From Verrucomicrobiaceae bacterium (lineage in GTDB: Bacteria; Pseudomonadota; Gammaproteobacteria; Pseudomonadales; CAMLJR01), in the NCBI GenBank assembly GCA_028293825.1, contig JAQGNY010000010.1, forward strand, positions 173,151-237,150: a stretch of DNA of 64,000 nucleotides, given 5' to 3'. A program made the translations under genes and the position numbers. How positions within the stretch are numbered: position 1 is the first letter of the stretch; each line of letters opens with the position of its first letter. Below the pieces are notes generated by a model. That model was not told where the DNA came from and searched no databases. It saw only the letters and a list, made by a program, of their open reading frames with translations. Shown one piece after another: positions 1 to 9,685 of the stretch.

Positions 1-540
1 TTGATCGTGGCCGCCATCGTGACCATGTACATAGTGCTCGGCGTTTTATACGAAAGTTATATTCATCCGATCACGATTTTATCGACGCTGCCGTCGGCCG
101 GTATCGGCGCGCTGTTGGCGCTGCTGGTGTCGGGCAATGAATTAAGCATCATCGCGATTATCGGCATCGTATTGTTGATCGGCATCGTGAAAAAGAACGC
201 CATCATGATGATCGACTTCGCGTTGGAAGCGGAACGCGAGCAGGGCAAATCCGCATACGACGCCATTTATGAAGCGTGTTTACTGCGCTTTCGTCCGATC
301 CTGATGACGACCATGGCGGCTCTGCTCGGTGCGTTGCCGTTGATGCTCGGCGGCGGTGTCGGTTCGGAATTGCGCGGACCGCTCGGCGTAACGATGGTGG
401 GCGGTTTGTTGGTGAGCCAAGTGCTGACGTTATTTACCACGCCGGTGATTTATTTAACGTTCGATCGCCTCGGCAAACGCTTTGCCAGTTGGCGCGAGCG
501 CCGCTGGCCGGCACCGCATGTCGGAGAGGCGCAGCCGTGA
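1..540 (+). CDS. mdtB: RND multidrug efflux permease, C-terminal part (MdtB-like)
   Basis: This is the last 179 codons of an inner-membrane RND proton antiporter whose start lies before the window. The visible part is the C-terminal transmembrane bundle, with the hallmark ESYIHP segment, the [11 protein letters not shown] helix whose lysine belongs to the proton relay, and the [10 protein letters not shown] stretch. The end is strongly alike to the C-terminus of the next gene, as expected for the paralogous MdtB/MdtC subunits, which form a heterotrimer. Its TGA stop overlaps the GTG start of the next gene (GTGA), implying translational coupling. The MdtB rather than MdtC name is inferred from order and similarity only. 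Confidence 0.85.
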   Translation: MIVAAIVTMYIVLGVLYESYIHPITILSTLPSAGIGALLALLVSGNELSIIAIIGIVLLIGIVKKNAIMMIDFALEAEREQGKSAYDAIYEACLLRFRPILMTTMAALLGALPLMLGGGVGSELRGPLGVTMVGGLLVSQVLTLFTTPVIYLTFDRLGKRFASWRERRWPAPHVGEAQP

Positions 541-3500
541 ATATTTCCGAACTGGCCATTCGCCGCCCCGTCGCAACGATGTTGCTGACGCTCGGCATTG
601 CGCTGGCAGGATTGGTTGCCTTTAAATTATTGAAAGTCGCGCCGCTGCCGCAAACGGATTTCCCGACCATTGGCGTGTCGGCCAACATGCCCGGGGCGAA
701 TCCAGAAACAATGGCGGCAACCGTGGCTACACCGCTTGAGCGGTCGCTGGGGCGCATCGCCGGCATTACCGAAATGACCTCATCGAGTTCGCTCGGCTCG
801 ACCCGTATCACGCTGCAATTCGATTTGAATCGCGATATCGACGGTGCCGCGCGCGATGTGCAGGCGGCGATAAATGCGGCGCGCGGTTTATTGCCGAGCA
901 GCTTGCCGAACAATCCGACCTATCACAAAGCCAACCCGGCCGACGCGCCAATCATGGTGCTGGCGTTGACCTCTAACACAATGACCAAGGGGCAGATGTA
1001 CGACACTGCCTCGACCGTGGTCGGCCAAAAACTTTCGCAGTTGGAAGGCATCGGTCAGGTCGATATCGGCGGCAGTTCATTGCCGGCGGTAAGCGTGGAG
1101 TTAAATCCAACCGCGCTGAATAAATACGGCATTTCACTTGAGCAAGTGCGCACCACGCTGGCTGCGACCAACGCCAATCGTCCGAAAGGCGCGGTGGAAG
1201 CCGGTGATAAACACTGGCAGATCGACGCCAACGATCAAGCGCGCAAGGCTGCCGATTATTTGCCGTTAATTGTCAGTTATCGCAATGGTGCGCCGGTTCA
1301 TCTAACCGACATCGCCGATATTAAAGATTCGGTGCAGGACGTGCGCAACGCCGGCACGCTCAACGGCGAGCCGGCGATAATTTTGCTGCTGTTTCGTCAA
1401 CCCGGCGCCAATGTGATTGAAACGGTGGACCGTGTGTACGCGGCGATTCCGCAATTACAGGCGTCGATTCCGCAAAGTTTGAAGTTGCAGGTGGCGATGG
1501 ATCGCACGCCGACGATTCGCGCGTCATTAAAAGAAGTCGAACACACGCTGGTGATTTCGATCGCCCTGGTGATCATGGTGGTGTTTATTTTTCTGCGTAA
1601 CACCAGTGCGACGCTGATTCCGAGCGTGGCGGTGCCGGTGTCGTTGTGCGGCACTTTTGTGGTCATGTATCTGTGCGGTTACACGCTCGATAATTTATCG
1701 CTGATGGCATTGACGGTGGCGACCGGTTTTGTCGTCGACGATGCGATTGTCGTGCTCGAAAATATCACGCGCCATATCGAGCGCGGTTTGACGCCGTTCC
1801 GCGCGGCGTTACTCGGTGCGCGCGAAGTGAGTTTCACCGTGTTGGCGATGAGTTTGTCGCTGGTGGCGGTATTTATTCCGCTGCTGCTGATGGGCGGCAT
1901 TATGGGCCGTATGCTGCGCGAATTTTCTGTCACATTGTCGGCAGCAGTGTTGGTGTCGCTGGTGGTTTCGCTAACAGTTACACCGATGATGTGCGCGCGT
2001 TGGTTGCGCGCCGAGCCGAAAGAAAAACAACACGGCAAGTTTTATCAGTACAGCGAAAATTTCTTTAATCGATTATTGCGCGGCTACGAAAAATCACTGG
2101 CGTGGGCATTAGTGCACAATAAATTGATGCTGTTTACGTTGTTGCTGACTGTCTGCCTCAATGTGTATCTATTTATTTTGGTGCCGAAAGGTTTTATGCC
2201 GCAGCAGGATACGGGACGGTTGATGGGCCAGATTCAGGGCGATCAAAGTATGTCGTTTCAGCAGTTGCGACAAAAAATGGCGAAAGTTATCGAAATAATT
2301 CGCGCCGATCCAGCCGTGGTTAGTGTCAACGAATCAACCGGCAGCAGCGGCGGCGGTCGCGGTAATTCCGGGCGCATGTTTATCACGTTGAAACCCAAGT
2401 CAGAACGCACCGAATCGGCCGATGAAATTGCTATGCGTCTGCGCAAGAAGCTGTCGCACGATTCGGGCCTGAATATTTTTCTGCAAGGCGTGCAGGACAT
2501 TCGCATCGGCGGTCGATCCAGCGGTGCGCAATATCAATACACGTTAGAGTCGGACGATCTCGCTGTATTACGGCATTGGACGCCGCTGATAAAAAATGCG
2601 CTCGACACGCTGCCGCAATTTAACGATGTGAGTTCGGATTTACAGGATGGCGGTTTGGAAACGATGGTCGTTATGGACCGCGATACGTCGGCGCGAATGG
2701 GTCTTTCCGCCAAAGACATTAGCGGTGCATTAAATGACGCCTTCGGTCAGCGCCAGGTTTCAATTATTTACAATCCGCTGAATCAATATTATGTGGTGAT
2801 GGGGCTGTCGCCGAAGTACACACAAGGACCGGAATCGTTACGCGATATTTATTTGATCGGTGCGGATCAACAACAAATTCCGCTGTCGGCGATTGCGCAT
2901 ATCGAGCCCGGGACCGCACCACTTGCTGTCAGTCATCAAGGACAATTTGCTGCGTACACCATTTCGTTTAATTTGACCGAAGGCGTTTCGCTCAGCGACG
3001 CAAAACCTTTGATTGCACGCGAGATGGCGCGACTCGGCGTGCCCACGACAGTGCGCGGCAGTTTTCAGGGCACCGCAAAAGCCTTTCAGGATTCGTCGTC
3101 GAGTACGCCGTTGTTAATCGTGTTGGCGTTAGTCACGCTGTATATCGTGCTCGGCATTTTGTACGAAAGTTATGTGCATCCGTTGACGATTCTTTCTACG
3201 TTGCCGTCCGCTGGTGTCGGTGCGCTACTGGCGTTGCTGCTGTTTAAAAACGATCTAAATATTATTTCGCTGATCGGTATTTTTCTATTAATTGGTATTC
3301 TTAAAAAGAACGCAATCATGATGATCGACGTCGCGCTGGTTAACGAGCGCGAACACGGCATGAATTCGCGCGATGCCATTTATCATGCATGTACGCTGCG
3401 GTTTCGCCCGATTTTAATGACCACGATGGCCGCGATGCTCGGCGCATTACCGCTGATGCTTGGTAATGCCGACGGCGCTGAATTGCGCCATCCGTTGGGT

Positions 3501-3650
3501 ATTTCGATTGTCGGCGGTTTGATCTTCAGCCAGGTGTTGACGCTGTATACGACGCCGGTAGTTTATTTGTCGCTCGACCGCTGGCGCTTAAAATGGCTGC
3601 GGCGCTGGAGTAACTTCAACGAGCGGCTATTTCCGGTTAAAAATTCGTGA
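537..3650 (+). CDS. mdtC: RND multidrug efflux permease MdtC-like
   Basis: Full-length RND inner-membrane drug:proton antiporter of 1037 residues, close to the usual 1025 of MdtC. The GTG start at 537 overlaps the upstream stop; from there the N-terminus reads as the standard first helix ([16 protein letters not shown]). The periplasmic signatures [12 protein letters not shown] and [11 protein letters not shown] are typical of the MdtC subfamily. The intramembrane proton-relay residues are present: the Asp pair at about 401-402 in [10 protein letters not shown] and the lysines at about 923-924 in [10 protein letters not shown]. It should form a heteromeric pump with the preceding subunit and use the outer-membrane factor encoded downstream. 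A membrane-fusion partner is presumably upstream of the window. Confidence 0.93.
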   Translation: MNISELAIRRPVATMLLTLGIALAGLVAFKLLKVAPLPQTDFPTIGVSANMPGANPETMAATVATPLERSLGRIAGITEMTSSSSLGSTRITLQFDLNRDIDGAARDVQAAINAARGLLPSSLPNNPTYHKANPADAPIMVLALTSNTMTKGQMYDTASTVVGQKLSQLEGIGQVDIGGSSLPAVSVELNPTALNKYGISLEQVRTTLAATNANRPKGAVEAGDKHWQIDANDQARKAADYLPLIVSYRNGAPVHLTDIADIKDSVQDVRNAGTLNGEPAIILLLFRQPGANVIETVDRVYAAIPQLQASIPQSLKLQVAMDRTPTIRASLKEVEHTLVISIALVIMVVFIFLRNTSATLIPSVAVPVSLCGTFVVMYLCGYTLDNLSLMALTVATGFVVDDAIVVLENITRHIERGLTPFRAALLGAREVSFTVLAMSLSLVAVFIPLLLMGGIMGRMLREFSVTLSAAVLVSLVVSLTVTPMMCARWLRAEPKEKQHGKFYQYSENFFNRLLRGYEKSLAWALVHNKLMLFTLLLTVCLNVYLFILVPKGFMPQQDTGRLMGQIQGDQSMSFQQLRQKMAKVIEIIRADPAVVSVNESTGSSGGGRGNSGRMFITLKPKSERTESADEIAMRLRKKLSHDSGLNIFLQGVQDIRIGGRSSGAQYQYTLESDDLAVLRHWTPLIKNALDTLPQFNDVSSDLQDGGLETMVVMDRDTSARMGLSAKDISGALNDAFGQRQVSIIYNPLNQYYVVMGLSPKYTQGPESLRDIYLIGADQQQIPLSAIAHIEPGTAPLAVSHQGQFAAYTISFNLTEGVSLSDAKPLIAREMARLGVPTTVRGSFQGTAKAFQDSSSSTPLLIVLALVTLYIVLGILYESYVHPLTILSTLPSAGVGALLALLLFKNDLNIISLIGIFLLIGILKKNAIMMIDVALVNEREHGMNSRDAIYHACTLRFRPILMTTMAAMLGALPLMLGNADGAELRHPLGISIVGGLIFSQVLTLYTTPVVYLSLDRWRLKWLRRWSNFNERLFPVKNS

Positions 3651-3816
3651 TCGCATTGAATGCAAAAAACTCTCTGCTGGAAACCGACGCAACATACTTT
3701 TAAAAGCTCAGTAAAAGCTCTGAGCCATTGAGTATAAAAATTTAAGTGCTTCGACATGCGCTTAAAAATTAGAGATCGAAAAAGTTAGCGACCGCATTAC
3801 GATTGGTGAATATCAC

Positions 3817-5268
3817 ATGCAAAAAAAATTTATTTCAGTAGCAATTTTTGTTGCCGCATCGCTCACCGCTTGTGCGGTCGGGCCAGATTACAAGCGCCCA
3901 CAGGCGCCGATGTCGGACACCTTTAAAGAAGCGCAGAACGATAAATGGAAAATGGCCGAGCCAGCCGATCATGTGCAGCGCGGCAATTGGTGGGAGGCGT
4001 TCGGCGACGATCAATTAAATGCGCTGCAAGCGCAATTAATCGCGGCCAATCAAACCGTCGCGGCTGCGGAAGCGGCGTATCGGCAGGCACGTGCGACAGC
4101 GCAAGCCGCGCGCTCATCATTTTTCCCAACACTTGGTGTAAATGTCGGCGCTACGCGCGGCTCCTCCGGCTCCGGTAATCTCAATACTACGAACGAAAAT
4201 ATTACGTCGTCGTCTTCGACAGTGAGACAAAACACGGCGACGCTCGATGCGAGCTGGGAACTCGATGTGTGGGGCCGCATTCGCCGTGAAGTAGAGGCAG
4301 GCGAAGCCGGCGCACAGGCCAGCGCGGCCGATCTCGCCGCTGCACTGTTGAGCGCGCAGGCGGAATTGGCGCAGGATTATTTTCAATTGCGCGTTAGCGA
4401 TGCGCAGCAGGAATTATTCGATCGCACGGTTTCCGATTACGAACGCTCGCTACAACTTACACGCAATCAATATAACGTCGGTGTGGCCGGTCGCGCCGAA
4501 GTGGCGCAGGCCGAAGCGCAATTAAAAGCAGCGCAGGCACAGGCGGTCGATAACGATTTAACACGCGCGCAACTTGAACACGCGATTGCGATTTTAATCG
4601 GCAAAGCACCGGCGGATGTCACCATCGCACGCGCCTCATTCGCGGACACTCAACCGCAAATCCCACTGGAATTGCCGTCTGTTTTGCTTGAACGCCGGCC
4701 CGATATCGCGGCGGCCGAACGCCGCGTGGTCGCTGCCAATGCGCAAATTGGCGTTACACGCGCGGCATGGTTTCCAACATTGGGATTGTCGGCCAGCGGC
4801 GGTTATCGCAGCAGTAGTTTCAGCGATTGGTTCACTGTGCCGAATCGTTTTTGGTCGGTAGGTCCAACGCTTGCGGCGACATTATTCGATGGTGGTTTGC
4901 GCAGTGCGCAAAGCAAAGAGGCAGTCGCTGCCTACGATCAAACCGTGGCGAATTATCGGCAAACGGTATTGGGCGGACTGCAGGAGGTTGAAGACAATTT
5001 GGTTGCGCTGGATCGGCTCGATAAGGAATTGCAGTACCAACAAGATGCCGTGCGTGCCGCGCGCGAGGCGTTGCAACTGGTCAACAATCAATACAAGGCC
5101 GGCACCGTCAGCTATTTAAATGTCATCACTGCGGAAACCACATCATTTAATAACGAGCGCAGTTTGTTGCAAGTCCGTGGCCGTCAATATTCGGCAAGTA
5201 TTTTATTGATTAAAGCGTTGGGTGGCGGCTGGAGCCAGGACGAGCTGAATAAACAAGCACGCAATTAA
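3817..5268 (+). CDS. Outer-membrane efflux lipoprotein (NodT/OprM family)
   Basis: A 483-residue outer-membrane channel component for a tripartite efflux pump. The N-terminus is a lipoprotein signal peptide with lipobox SLTAC, lipidated Cys at residue 19, followed by AVGPDYKRP, the classic mature start of NodT-family factors. Two repeated alanine/glutamine-rich coiled-coil halves follow, including the LLERRPDIAAAERRV motif and a C-terminal repeat with LQEVEDNL. It lies 166 bp after mdtC on the same strand and most likely completes that pump. The ribosome site is weak (TGGTGA), so expression may be partly independent of the permeases. Confidence 0.92.
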   Translation: MQKKFISVAIFVAASLTACAVGPDYKRPQAPMSDTFKEAQNDKWKMAEPADHVQRGNWWEAFGDDQLNALQAQLIAANQTVAAAEAAYRQARATAQAARSSFFPTLGVNVGATRGSSGSGNLNTTNENITSSSSTVRQNTATLDASWELDVWGRIRREVEAGEAGAQASAADLAAALLSAQAELAQDYFQLRVSDAQQELFDRTVSDYERSLQLTRNQYNVGVAGRAEVAQAEAQLKAAQAQAVDNDLTRAQLEHAIAILIGKAPADVTIARASFADTQPQIPLELPSVLLERRPDIAAAERRVVAANAQIGVTRAAWFPTLGLSASGGYRSSSFSDWFTVPNRFWSVGPTLAATLFDGGLRSAQSKEAVAAYDQTVANYRQTVLGGLQEVEDNLVALDRLDKELQYQQDAVRAAREALQLVNNQYKAGTVSYLNVITAETTSFNNERSLLQVRGRQYSASILLIKALGGGWSQDELNKQARN

Positions 5269-5292
5269 TTAGTTAAGCCACCGCCAGCGTCG

Positions 5293-5934
5293 ATGAAAAT
5301 TATCGATTTATTTGCGAGCGGTTTTTTATTGTCGCTATCGCTGTGTCTCGATATCGGCATCGTCAACATTGCGCTAATTAACACAGCCGTTCGCTCGGGT
5401 ATGCGTTCGGCCATGGCGCTCGGTCTCGGCTCCTGTTTCGGCGATTTAGCGTATGCCGCGTTATCGCTGGTCGGTATCGGCGTATTGCTTAAATTCGCGT
5501 GGGTGCATGAGCTGATTGCAGTGGTCGGGATCGCGGTATTGTTATTCCTCGCCTGGGATGCGGCGCGGTCGGCATGGCGCACTGAAGCCGTAGCCGCTAC
5601 CGCGCATCAGCCCATTCAAAAGCTGTCGCAACGTAAATTATTTATTCGCGGTTTTGTGTTGTCGCTGGCTTCGCCGACCTCGATTTTATGGTTTGTAGCT
5701 GTCGGCGGTAGTTTGATCGCGCAGCACAATCCGCAATCATCGGCGGGGCTATTCGCATTATTCGCCGGGTTTTTCTGCGGCGGCTTAAGCTGGTGTCTAT
5801 TTATTACCGGTCTTTCGGCACGCGGCGGGCGCGCGCTGGGCGATCGATTTCGGCGTTACTGCAATGCTATTTCTACATTGCTGTTTTTATATTTTGCGCT
5901 CAGAATTTTGTTCGACTTTTCCTGGTTTCATTAA
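5293..5934 (+). CDS. LysE/RhtB-family amino-acid exporter
   Basis: A 213-residue inner-membrane protein with about six hydrophobic helices. The first helix and following loop (FLLSLSLCLDIGIVNIALINTAVRSGMRSAM, of which the GMRSA part is typical) and the later LSLASPTSILWFVAVGG segment match the LysE superfamily, whose members export amino acids or small metabolites. It starts 24 bp after the outer-membrane efflux factor, so it may be co-transcribed with the RND pump. The substrate cannot be read from the sequence. Confidence 0.85.
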   Translation: MKIIDLFASGFLLSLSLCLDIGIVNIALINTAVRSGMRSAMALGLGSCFGDLAYAALSLVGIGVLLKFAWVHELIAVVGIAVLLFLAWDAARSAWRTEAVAATAHQPIQKLSQRKLFIRGFVLSLASPTSILWFVAVGGSLIAQHNPQSSAGLFALFAGFFCGGLSWCLFITGLSARGGRALGDRFRRYCNAISTLLFLYFALRILFDFSWFH

Positions 5935-5988
5935 ACCAGCCTCTGTCTCTCAGCCATTCCAAAATAACTGCATCTGCAAGGAGATACC

Positions 5989-6375
5989 ATGATCGATCAC
6001 ACCGGTGTTGTCGTCAGCGATTTCGATAAAAGTAAGCAGTTTTATAGAGCCGCATTGAGGCCTCTCGGTTTTGAACTGGTTGTTGAGTTTCCCGCCGCCG
6101 TAACTAAGAGTACTGATGTCGGTGGTTTTGGTGAGCCAGGTAAGCCAGAGTTCTGGATCAATCGCGGCACACCGAATAAGCCTTCGATTCACATCGCCTT
6201 TCGCGCCAATGATCGCGCTACCGTCGATGCTTTTTATAAAGCAGCTATTGCTGCGGGTGGCGCGGATAATGGAGCCCCCGGTATTCGTGCGCATTACCAT
6301 CCGAATTATTACGGCGCATTCGTGCACGACCCGGATGGACATAATATTGAAGTCGTTTGCCATAACCCGCAGTGA
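5989..6375 (+). CDS. VOC/glyoxalase-fold protein
   Basis: A 128-residue single-domain protein of the vicinal oxygen chelate superfamily. The start IDHTGVVVSDFDKSKQFY and the end HDPDGHNIEVVCH are the two paired beta-alpha-beta halves that carry metal ligands (the first His and the Glu near the C-terminus are visible). It resembles the small lactoylglutathione-lyase-like proteins of unknown substrate common in proteobacteria. An AAGGAGA ribosome site precedes the ATG. It stands alone between the LysE exporter and an NTF2-like gene. Confidence 0.85.
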   Translation: MIDHTGVVVSDFDKSKQFYRAALRPLGFELVVEFPAAVTKSTDVGGFGEPGKPEFWINRGTPNKPSIHIAFRANDRATVDAFYKAAIAAGGADNGAPGIRAHYHPNYYGAFVHDPDGHNIEVVCHNPQ

Positions 6376-6382
6376 ATTTGAT

Positions 6383-6401
6383 CGCCGGCTTTTTGCCGGC
6401 G
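6383..6401 (+). terminator. GC-rich hairpin after the VOC gene
   Basis: Seven-base perfect stem CGCCGGC/GCCGGCG with a TTTTT loop, just after the VOC stop codon. There is no T-run after the stem, so it may be a weak terminator or only an mRNA-end hairpin. Confidence 0.4.
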
Positions 6402-6459
6402 CCGCTGATTTAAAGCGCTAGATTTACAGTGGGGATAACTTTTTACAGCGAGAATAGCT

Positions 6460-6852
6460 ATGGACTCCGATGACAAAGCGATCCGCGAGTTGGTGACGCT
6501 GTGGCATACCGCAACGGCAGCCGGAGATGTCGATACAGTGCTGACGCTGATGGCGGACGATGTTGTATTCCTGGTAGCCGGACATGCACCGATGCGTGGA
6601 CGCGGAGAGTTCGAACGCGGTCTGCGCAATCTTTTACTGCAATACCGCGTTGAATCGACTGGCGATATTCACGAGGTGGAAGTAAATGGCTCACTGGCCT
6701 ATTGCTGGGCGCATTTAACGGTTCGCGTTATTCCATTGGCAGGTGGAAAAATTGCGGTGCGTTCGGGCAATGTACTTTCAATTTTGCGTAAACAAGTAAA
6801 TGGCAGCTGGTTGATTGCGCGCGATGCTAATTTGCTAACGCTGGTCAATTAA
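6460..6852 (+). CDS. NTF2-like protein (DUF4440/SgcJ-EcaC family)
   Basis: A 130-residue cone-fold (nuclear transport factor 2-like) protein. The pattern is that of the SgcJ/EcaC group: [17 protein letters not shown], then [19 protein letters not shown], then a C-terminal beta sheet ending with [14 protein letters not shown]. Members are mostly uncharacterised or act as small-molecule isomerases or hydrolases; no catalytic role can be deduced here. The gene is a single cistron with no visible partner. Confidence 0.8.
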   Translation: MDSDDKAIRELVTLWHTATAAGDVDTVLTLMADDVVFLVAGHAPMRGRGEFERGLRNLLLQYRVESTGDIHEVEVNGSLAYCWAHLTVRVIPLAGGKIAVRSGNVLSILRKQVNGSWLIARDANLLTLVN

Positions 6853-6892
6853 TTAAATTCGATTATTTCAACCATTCGATTTCAACATTATT

Positions 6893-6921
6893 GCTTGAGA
6901 ACAACTATTACTTGAGAACAA
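6893..6921 (+). repeat. Short direct repeat before the YnfA gene
   Basis: CTTGAGAACAA occurs twice 18 bp apart immediately upstream of the YnfA start. It may be a regulatory repeat or chance; it lies where a leader or promoter element would be. Confidence 0.35.
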
Positions 6922-6926
6922 GTCCA

Positions 6927-7259
6927 ATGATCGAGCTGAAAACGGTAATGTTGTTTTTCGTAACTGCGGTTGCAGAAATTATCGGCTGCTATTTGCCCTA
7001 TTTATGGCTCAGAGAAAATAAAAGCGTATTGCTACTGGTGCCGGCCGCGTTGAGCCTTACATTGTTTGCGTGGCTATTATCGTTGCATCCTGCAGCTGCC
7101 GGGCGCGTTTATGCTGCGTATGGCGGTGTATATATTTTTGTCGCAATTTTGTGGCTGTGGTCGGTGGAAGGCATCTGTCCAACGGTTTGGGATCTAGTGG
7201 GATCGGCAGTCGCGCTAACCGGCATGGCGATTATTATGTTCGCGCCACGCGCTACGTAA
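6927..7259 (+). CDS. YnfA/UPF0060 family small membrane protein
   Basis: A 110-residue protein with four predicted membrane helices. The sequence is a clear member of UPF0060: [18 protein letters not shown] at the N-terminus, then [12 protein letters not shown], and the [20 protein letters not shown] end. YnfA relatives resemble the small-multidrug-resistance fold and some have been linked to cation or drug efflux. The ATG at 6927 ([11 protein letters not shown]) was chosen because family members start there; an in-frame upstream start would add 12 polar residues within the direct repeat. Confidence 0.88.
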   Translation: MIELKTVMLFFVTAVAEIIGCYLPYLWLRENKSVLLLVPAALSLTLFAWLLSLHPAAAGRVYAAYGGVYIFVAILWLWSVEGICPTVWDLVGSAVALTGMAIIMFAPRAT

Positions 7260-7631
7260 TTGTGTGCTCATGTACATAATTTTCTCTATGGTTCTTAAGA
7301 TTCGCAATTATCTTGAGATGTTTTTTCGTAGATATTTTTTTGAAAAAGCTACGTGCACTATTTTTCCACGATTGATTGTCATCGTGACCCGTTTGTAAGC
7401 CCCTCGTAAAAAGTTAAAAATAATAACCACTTAGCGGTGCTGTTAGGTGTATTTTCAAGTTCATATTTATTTCACGTGGGCAGTCCATAAATAGTTTTTG
7501 AACTATCAAGTTCATCCGCTCTCCTAATTACAGCGTCGTCATTTAAGCTAAAAATATTTGAGCCGCCCATGTCGAGCCAAATAGTTCAACGTTAAATGGC
7601 GATTTAAATTATTCAGCGGGAGAGAGTCCTT
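7260..7631. other. Intergenic region before the OmpA-like gene
   Basis: AT-rich, no gene seen. It holds an inverted repeat TGAACT-ATCA-AGTTCA at 7499-7514, and the 9-mer CAAGTTCAT occurs at 7456 and again at 7507 inside that repeat, which makes it a candidate operator for the downstream outer-membrane gene. The gene itself has a purine-rich ribosome site GGGAGAGAG just before its start. Confidence 0.4.
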
Positions 7632-8276
7632 ATGAAAATTAAGTTCGCAATTTTTTTATCATCGCTTTATGCCGCCACCGGTGTGCATGCGAATAATTTC
7701 TACACCGTCGGCGCTGTGGGCCAAAGTCATTTTAAGAATGCGAAAAGTGCGGCCGACGATGCGCTTGAAACCGATAGCGGATTAACCGCCGATGGCGCCG
7801 CTGGTGTACCGGGAAATTTCGACAATAACGATACCGGTTATAAATTGCAACTCGGCTACGCATTCAATCCAAACTTCGCGGTTGAAGGCGGCTATGTGAA
7901 TTTAGGCGAACAGAATTATCGTGTCGATTTTTCTACTGGCGAAGGTAATGCGCACGTCGATGGTCGCGGTTGGAATATCGATGCGCTGGGTATTATTCCT
8001 GTCAATGGCGAGTTTTCGGTGTTCGGGAAAATCGGCGCCATCGATGCCAAAGTAAATTATCATTTGTCGGGTGAAGATGCCGACGGTGCTATTTCCGACA
8101 GCCGCGAAAAATATAAATGGGCACCGAATTACGGTGTCGGTGCGTCTTACGCCATGAACGATGAAACTGCGGTGCGGTTAGAGTTGGAGCGCTTCGCCGA
8201 TATAGGTAAGAAAAGTACCACGGGCGAGCAAAATGTCGATTTAGTATCGGTCGGAGTTTCGTACAGTTTTAATTAA
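7632..8276 (+). CDS. OmpA-like outer-membrane beta-barrel protein
   Basis: A 214-residue secreted protein with an N-terminal signal peptide (cleavage likely after GVHA, near residue 20) and alternating amphipathic strands typical of the eight-stranded OmpA transmembrane domain. Recognisable strand segments are GYKLQLGYAFNPNFAVEGGYVNLGEQ and, at the C-terminus, VDLVSVGVSYSFN ending in an aromatic-X-polar pattern close to the BAM recognition end. There is no C-terminal peptidoglycan-binding OmpA domain, so this is a barrel-only porin-like protein. A rho-independent terminator follows at 8373-8405. Confidence 0.85.
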   Translation: MKIKFAIFLSSLYAATGVHANNFYTVGAVGQSHFKNAKSAADDALETDSGLTADGAAGVPGNFDNNDTGYKLQLGYAFNPNFAVEGGYVNLGEQNYRVDFSTGEGNAHVDGRGWNIDALGIIPVNGEFSVFGKIGAIDAKVNYHLSGEDADGAISDSREKYKWAPNYGVGASYAMNDETAVRLELERFADIGKKSTTGEQNVDLVSVGVSYSFN

Positions 8277-8372
8277 GTCTTTTTTAATTAATTTTTTAAG
8301 TTGAACAAACGCTGCCGAAATTAATTTTAAAATGCAGCGACATTGCGTCAGGGAATTAAAATCGTAATGCAT

Positions 8373-8405
8373 AAAAACCGCGCCCATCTCGGCGCGGTTT
8401 TTTTT
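8373..8405. terminator. Bidirectional rho-independent terminator
   Basis: Seven-base GC stem CCGCGCC/GGCGCGG with a six-base loop, flanked by an A-run on the left and a T-run of eight or more on the right. It separates the convergent OmpA-like gene and the five-repeat gene and can act on both strands. Confidence 0.9.
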
Positions 8406-8406
8406 G

Positions 8407-9327
8407 TTAGGCAGTTACGCTTATTGAGCTGTTTAGGTCTGTGGTGCTGTTGTTGGAATTACTGTTCTGTGCGTAATCGTCCACGCCAGGATGACGTGGT
8501 GCATTAGCCTGCAAATCTTCAATCAATGTTTGAAATAAACTTTGCGCGCTGGTCAAATCGCCGGATTGCAGCGCGTTGCTAAGCGAACTTAAATCCGTGC
8601 CGATCGTGTCCGTTAAGTTGGCGCTATTGGCGGTGTTGATGCCGGTAGTAATCGAGCTGGACGCCGAAGTAGTTGCTGTATCCGACGTGTCTGTCTGCGT
8701 GCCTGATGCAAGCGACTGCAAGGTGGCAAATGCGGTTTGCGCGGCGCTTAAATCGCCAGTTTGCAGTGCGCTGGCCAAATCACCGAACGCCTGTTGTGCC
8801 TGATCGCTGCCACTATTTGCCGAGGTTCGATTGCTGTCCTGTGGCGGCGGCGGTGGAGGCGGCGGCGCATTTTGAATATCTTGCTGCAATTGGGCGAACG
8901 CGGTTTGCGCACTGGAAATATCGCCGGTGCTAAGTGCCGAACTTAGCGACGCAACGTCGCTGCTAAATGAGTTAGAGGTGTCGCTGTTATTAAGGCCTGC
9001 TTGCGGTGGCGGTGGTCCATTTTCAATATCTTGTTGCAGATTCGAGAACGATGTTTGCGCACCGGTTAAATCGCCTGAGGCCAGGGCTTGGCCAAGGGCG
9101 CTGATATCGGCGACCACACCGTCGCCTGACGATGTGGTCGCGCTGCTATCGCTTTGACTGCTGGCAGCGTTTGTAAACAAAGTGCTGAAGGCTTGTTGCG
9201 CGCTGCTTAAATCTCCCGATTGCAACGCCTGGCTCAACGCATTGATTTCCTGTTTGCGTTGCTGGTGTCCACCACCGCCTGTTGTTTGGTAGTAGCCGTA
9301 CTGACTACTGATGTTGGATACGGACAT
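8407..9327 (-). CDS. Unknown five-repeat protein with GDL-AQ motif
   Basis: A 306-residue protein of unknown function. It holds five copies of a roughly 25-residue amphipathic unit built around ALxSGDLxxAQxAFxxL, near residues 27-50, 74-103, 124-153, 182-204 and 245-273. The units are separated by Ser/Thr/Asn-rich linkers, two of which carry polyproline runs (PPPP near 105; eight or more Pro near 155). There is no N-terminal signal peptide or membrane helix. The start at 9327 is preferred because AGGTGA lies just upstream; a longer frame begins at 9372. Very low Cys, high Ser/Gln/Asp and modular repeats fit a secreted or scaffold protein, but that is inference. Similar repeat proteins occur as hypotheticals in other proteobacteria as far as I recall. 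Confidence 0.75.
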   Translation of the reverse strand: MSVSNISSQYGYYQTTGGGGHQQRKQEINALSQALQSGDLSSAQQAFSTLFTNAASSQSDSSATTSSGDGVVADISALGQALASGDLTGAQTSFSNLQQDIENGPPPPQAGLNNSDTSNSFSSDVASLSSALSTGDISSAQTAFAQLQQDIQNAPPPPPPPPQDSNRTSANSGSDQAQQAFGDLASALQTGDLSAAQTAFATLQSLASGTQTDTSDTATTSASSSITTGINTANSANLTDTIGTDLSSLSNALQSGDLTSAQSLFQTLIEDLQANAPRHPGVDDYAQNSNSNNSTTDLNSSISVTA

Positions 9328-9685
9328 TTTAGTCACCTGCATAAGTTGAAAGTGAATACGATAAATCGTCACCGCGCGGCGCCAATATGCTCGCAGTGAT
9401 TAGCGTTAATTAATAGCAAAACCTTAGCCGTCAAAAAAATGCAGTTGTTAGCAAATGTTTCAACGGCGGAAATAATTAAAATTTAAAAAGACTTTATATT
9501 TCAGTCGTTTGCTTGAGGTTTTTTCAGGTATTAAATTTTTTGTTGCCGGGTAATTGAAAGTGAATTTTTTTCGCGATTAAAAGCGGCAATATTTGTTGCG
9601 GGAGCGGAAATTTATTGCCGCTGCCGGTGATTTATCGACACGCATGGCTGCAACAATTGGCAATGATTATTGCGCTATAAAAATA
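9328..9685. other. Intergenic region, AT-rich
   Basis: No gene seen. The segment is strongly AT-rich and lies upstream of the repeat-protein gene (minus strand) and downstream of the two-component operon, so it should carry the repeat-protein promoter. I could not pick a convincing -35/-10 pair. Confidence 0.4.

Noticed and set aside
3706..3725. Hairpin GCTCAG/CTGAGC after mdtC
   Set aside because: Six-base stem with an eight-base loop and no T-run; not enough to call a terminator.
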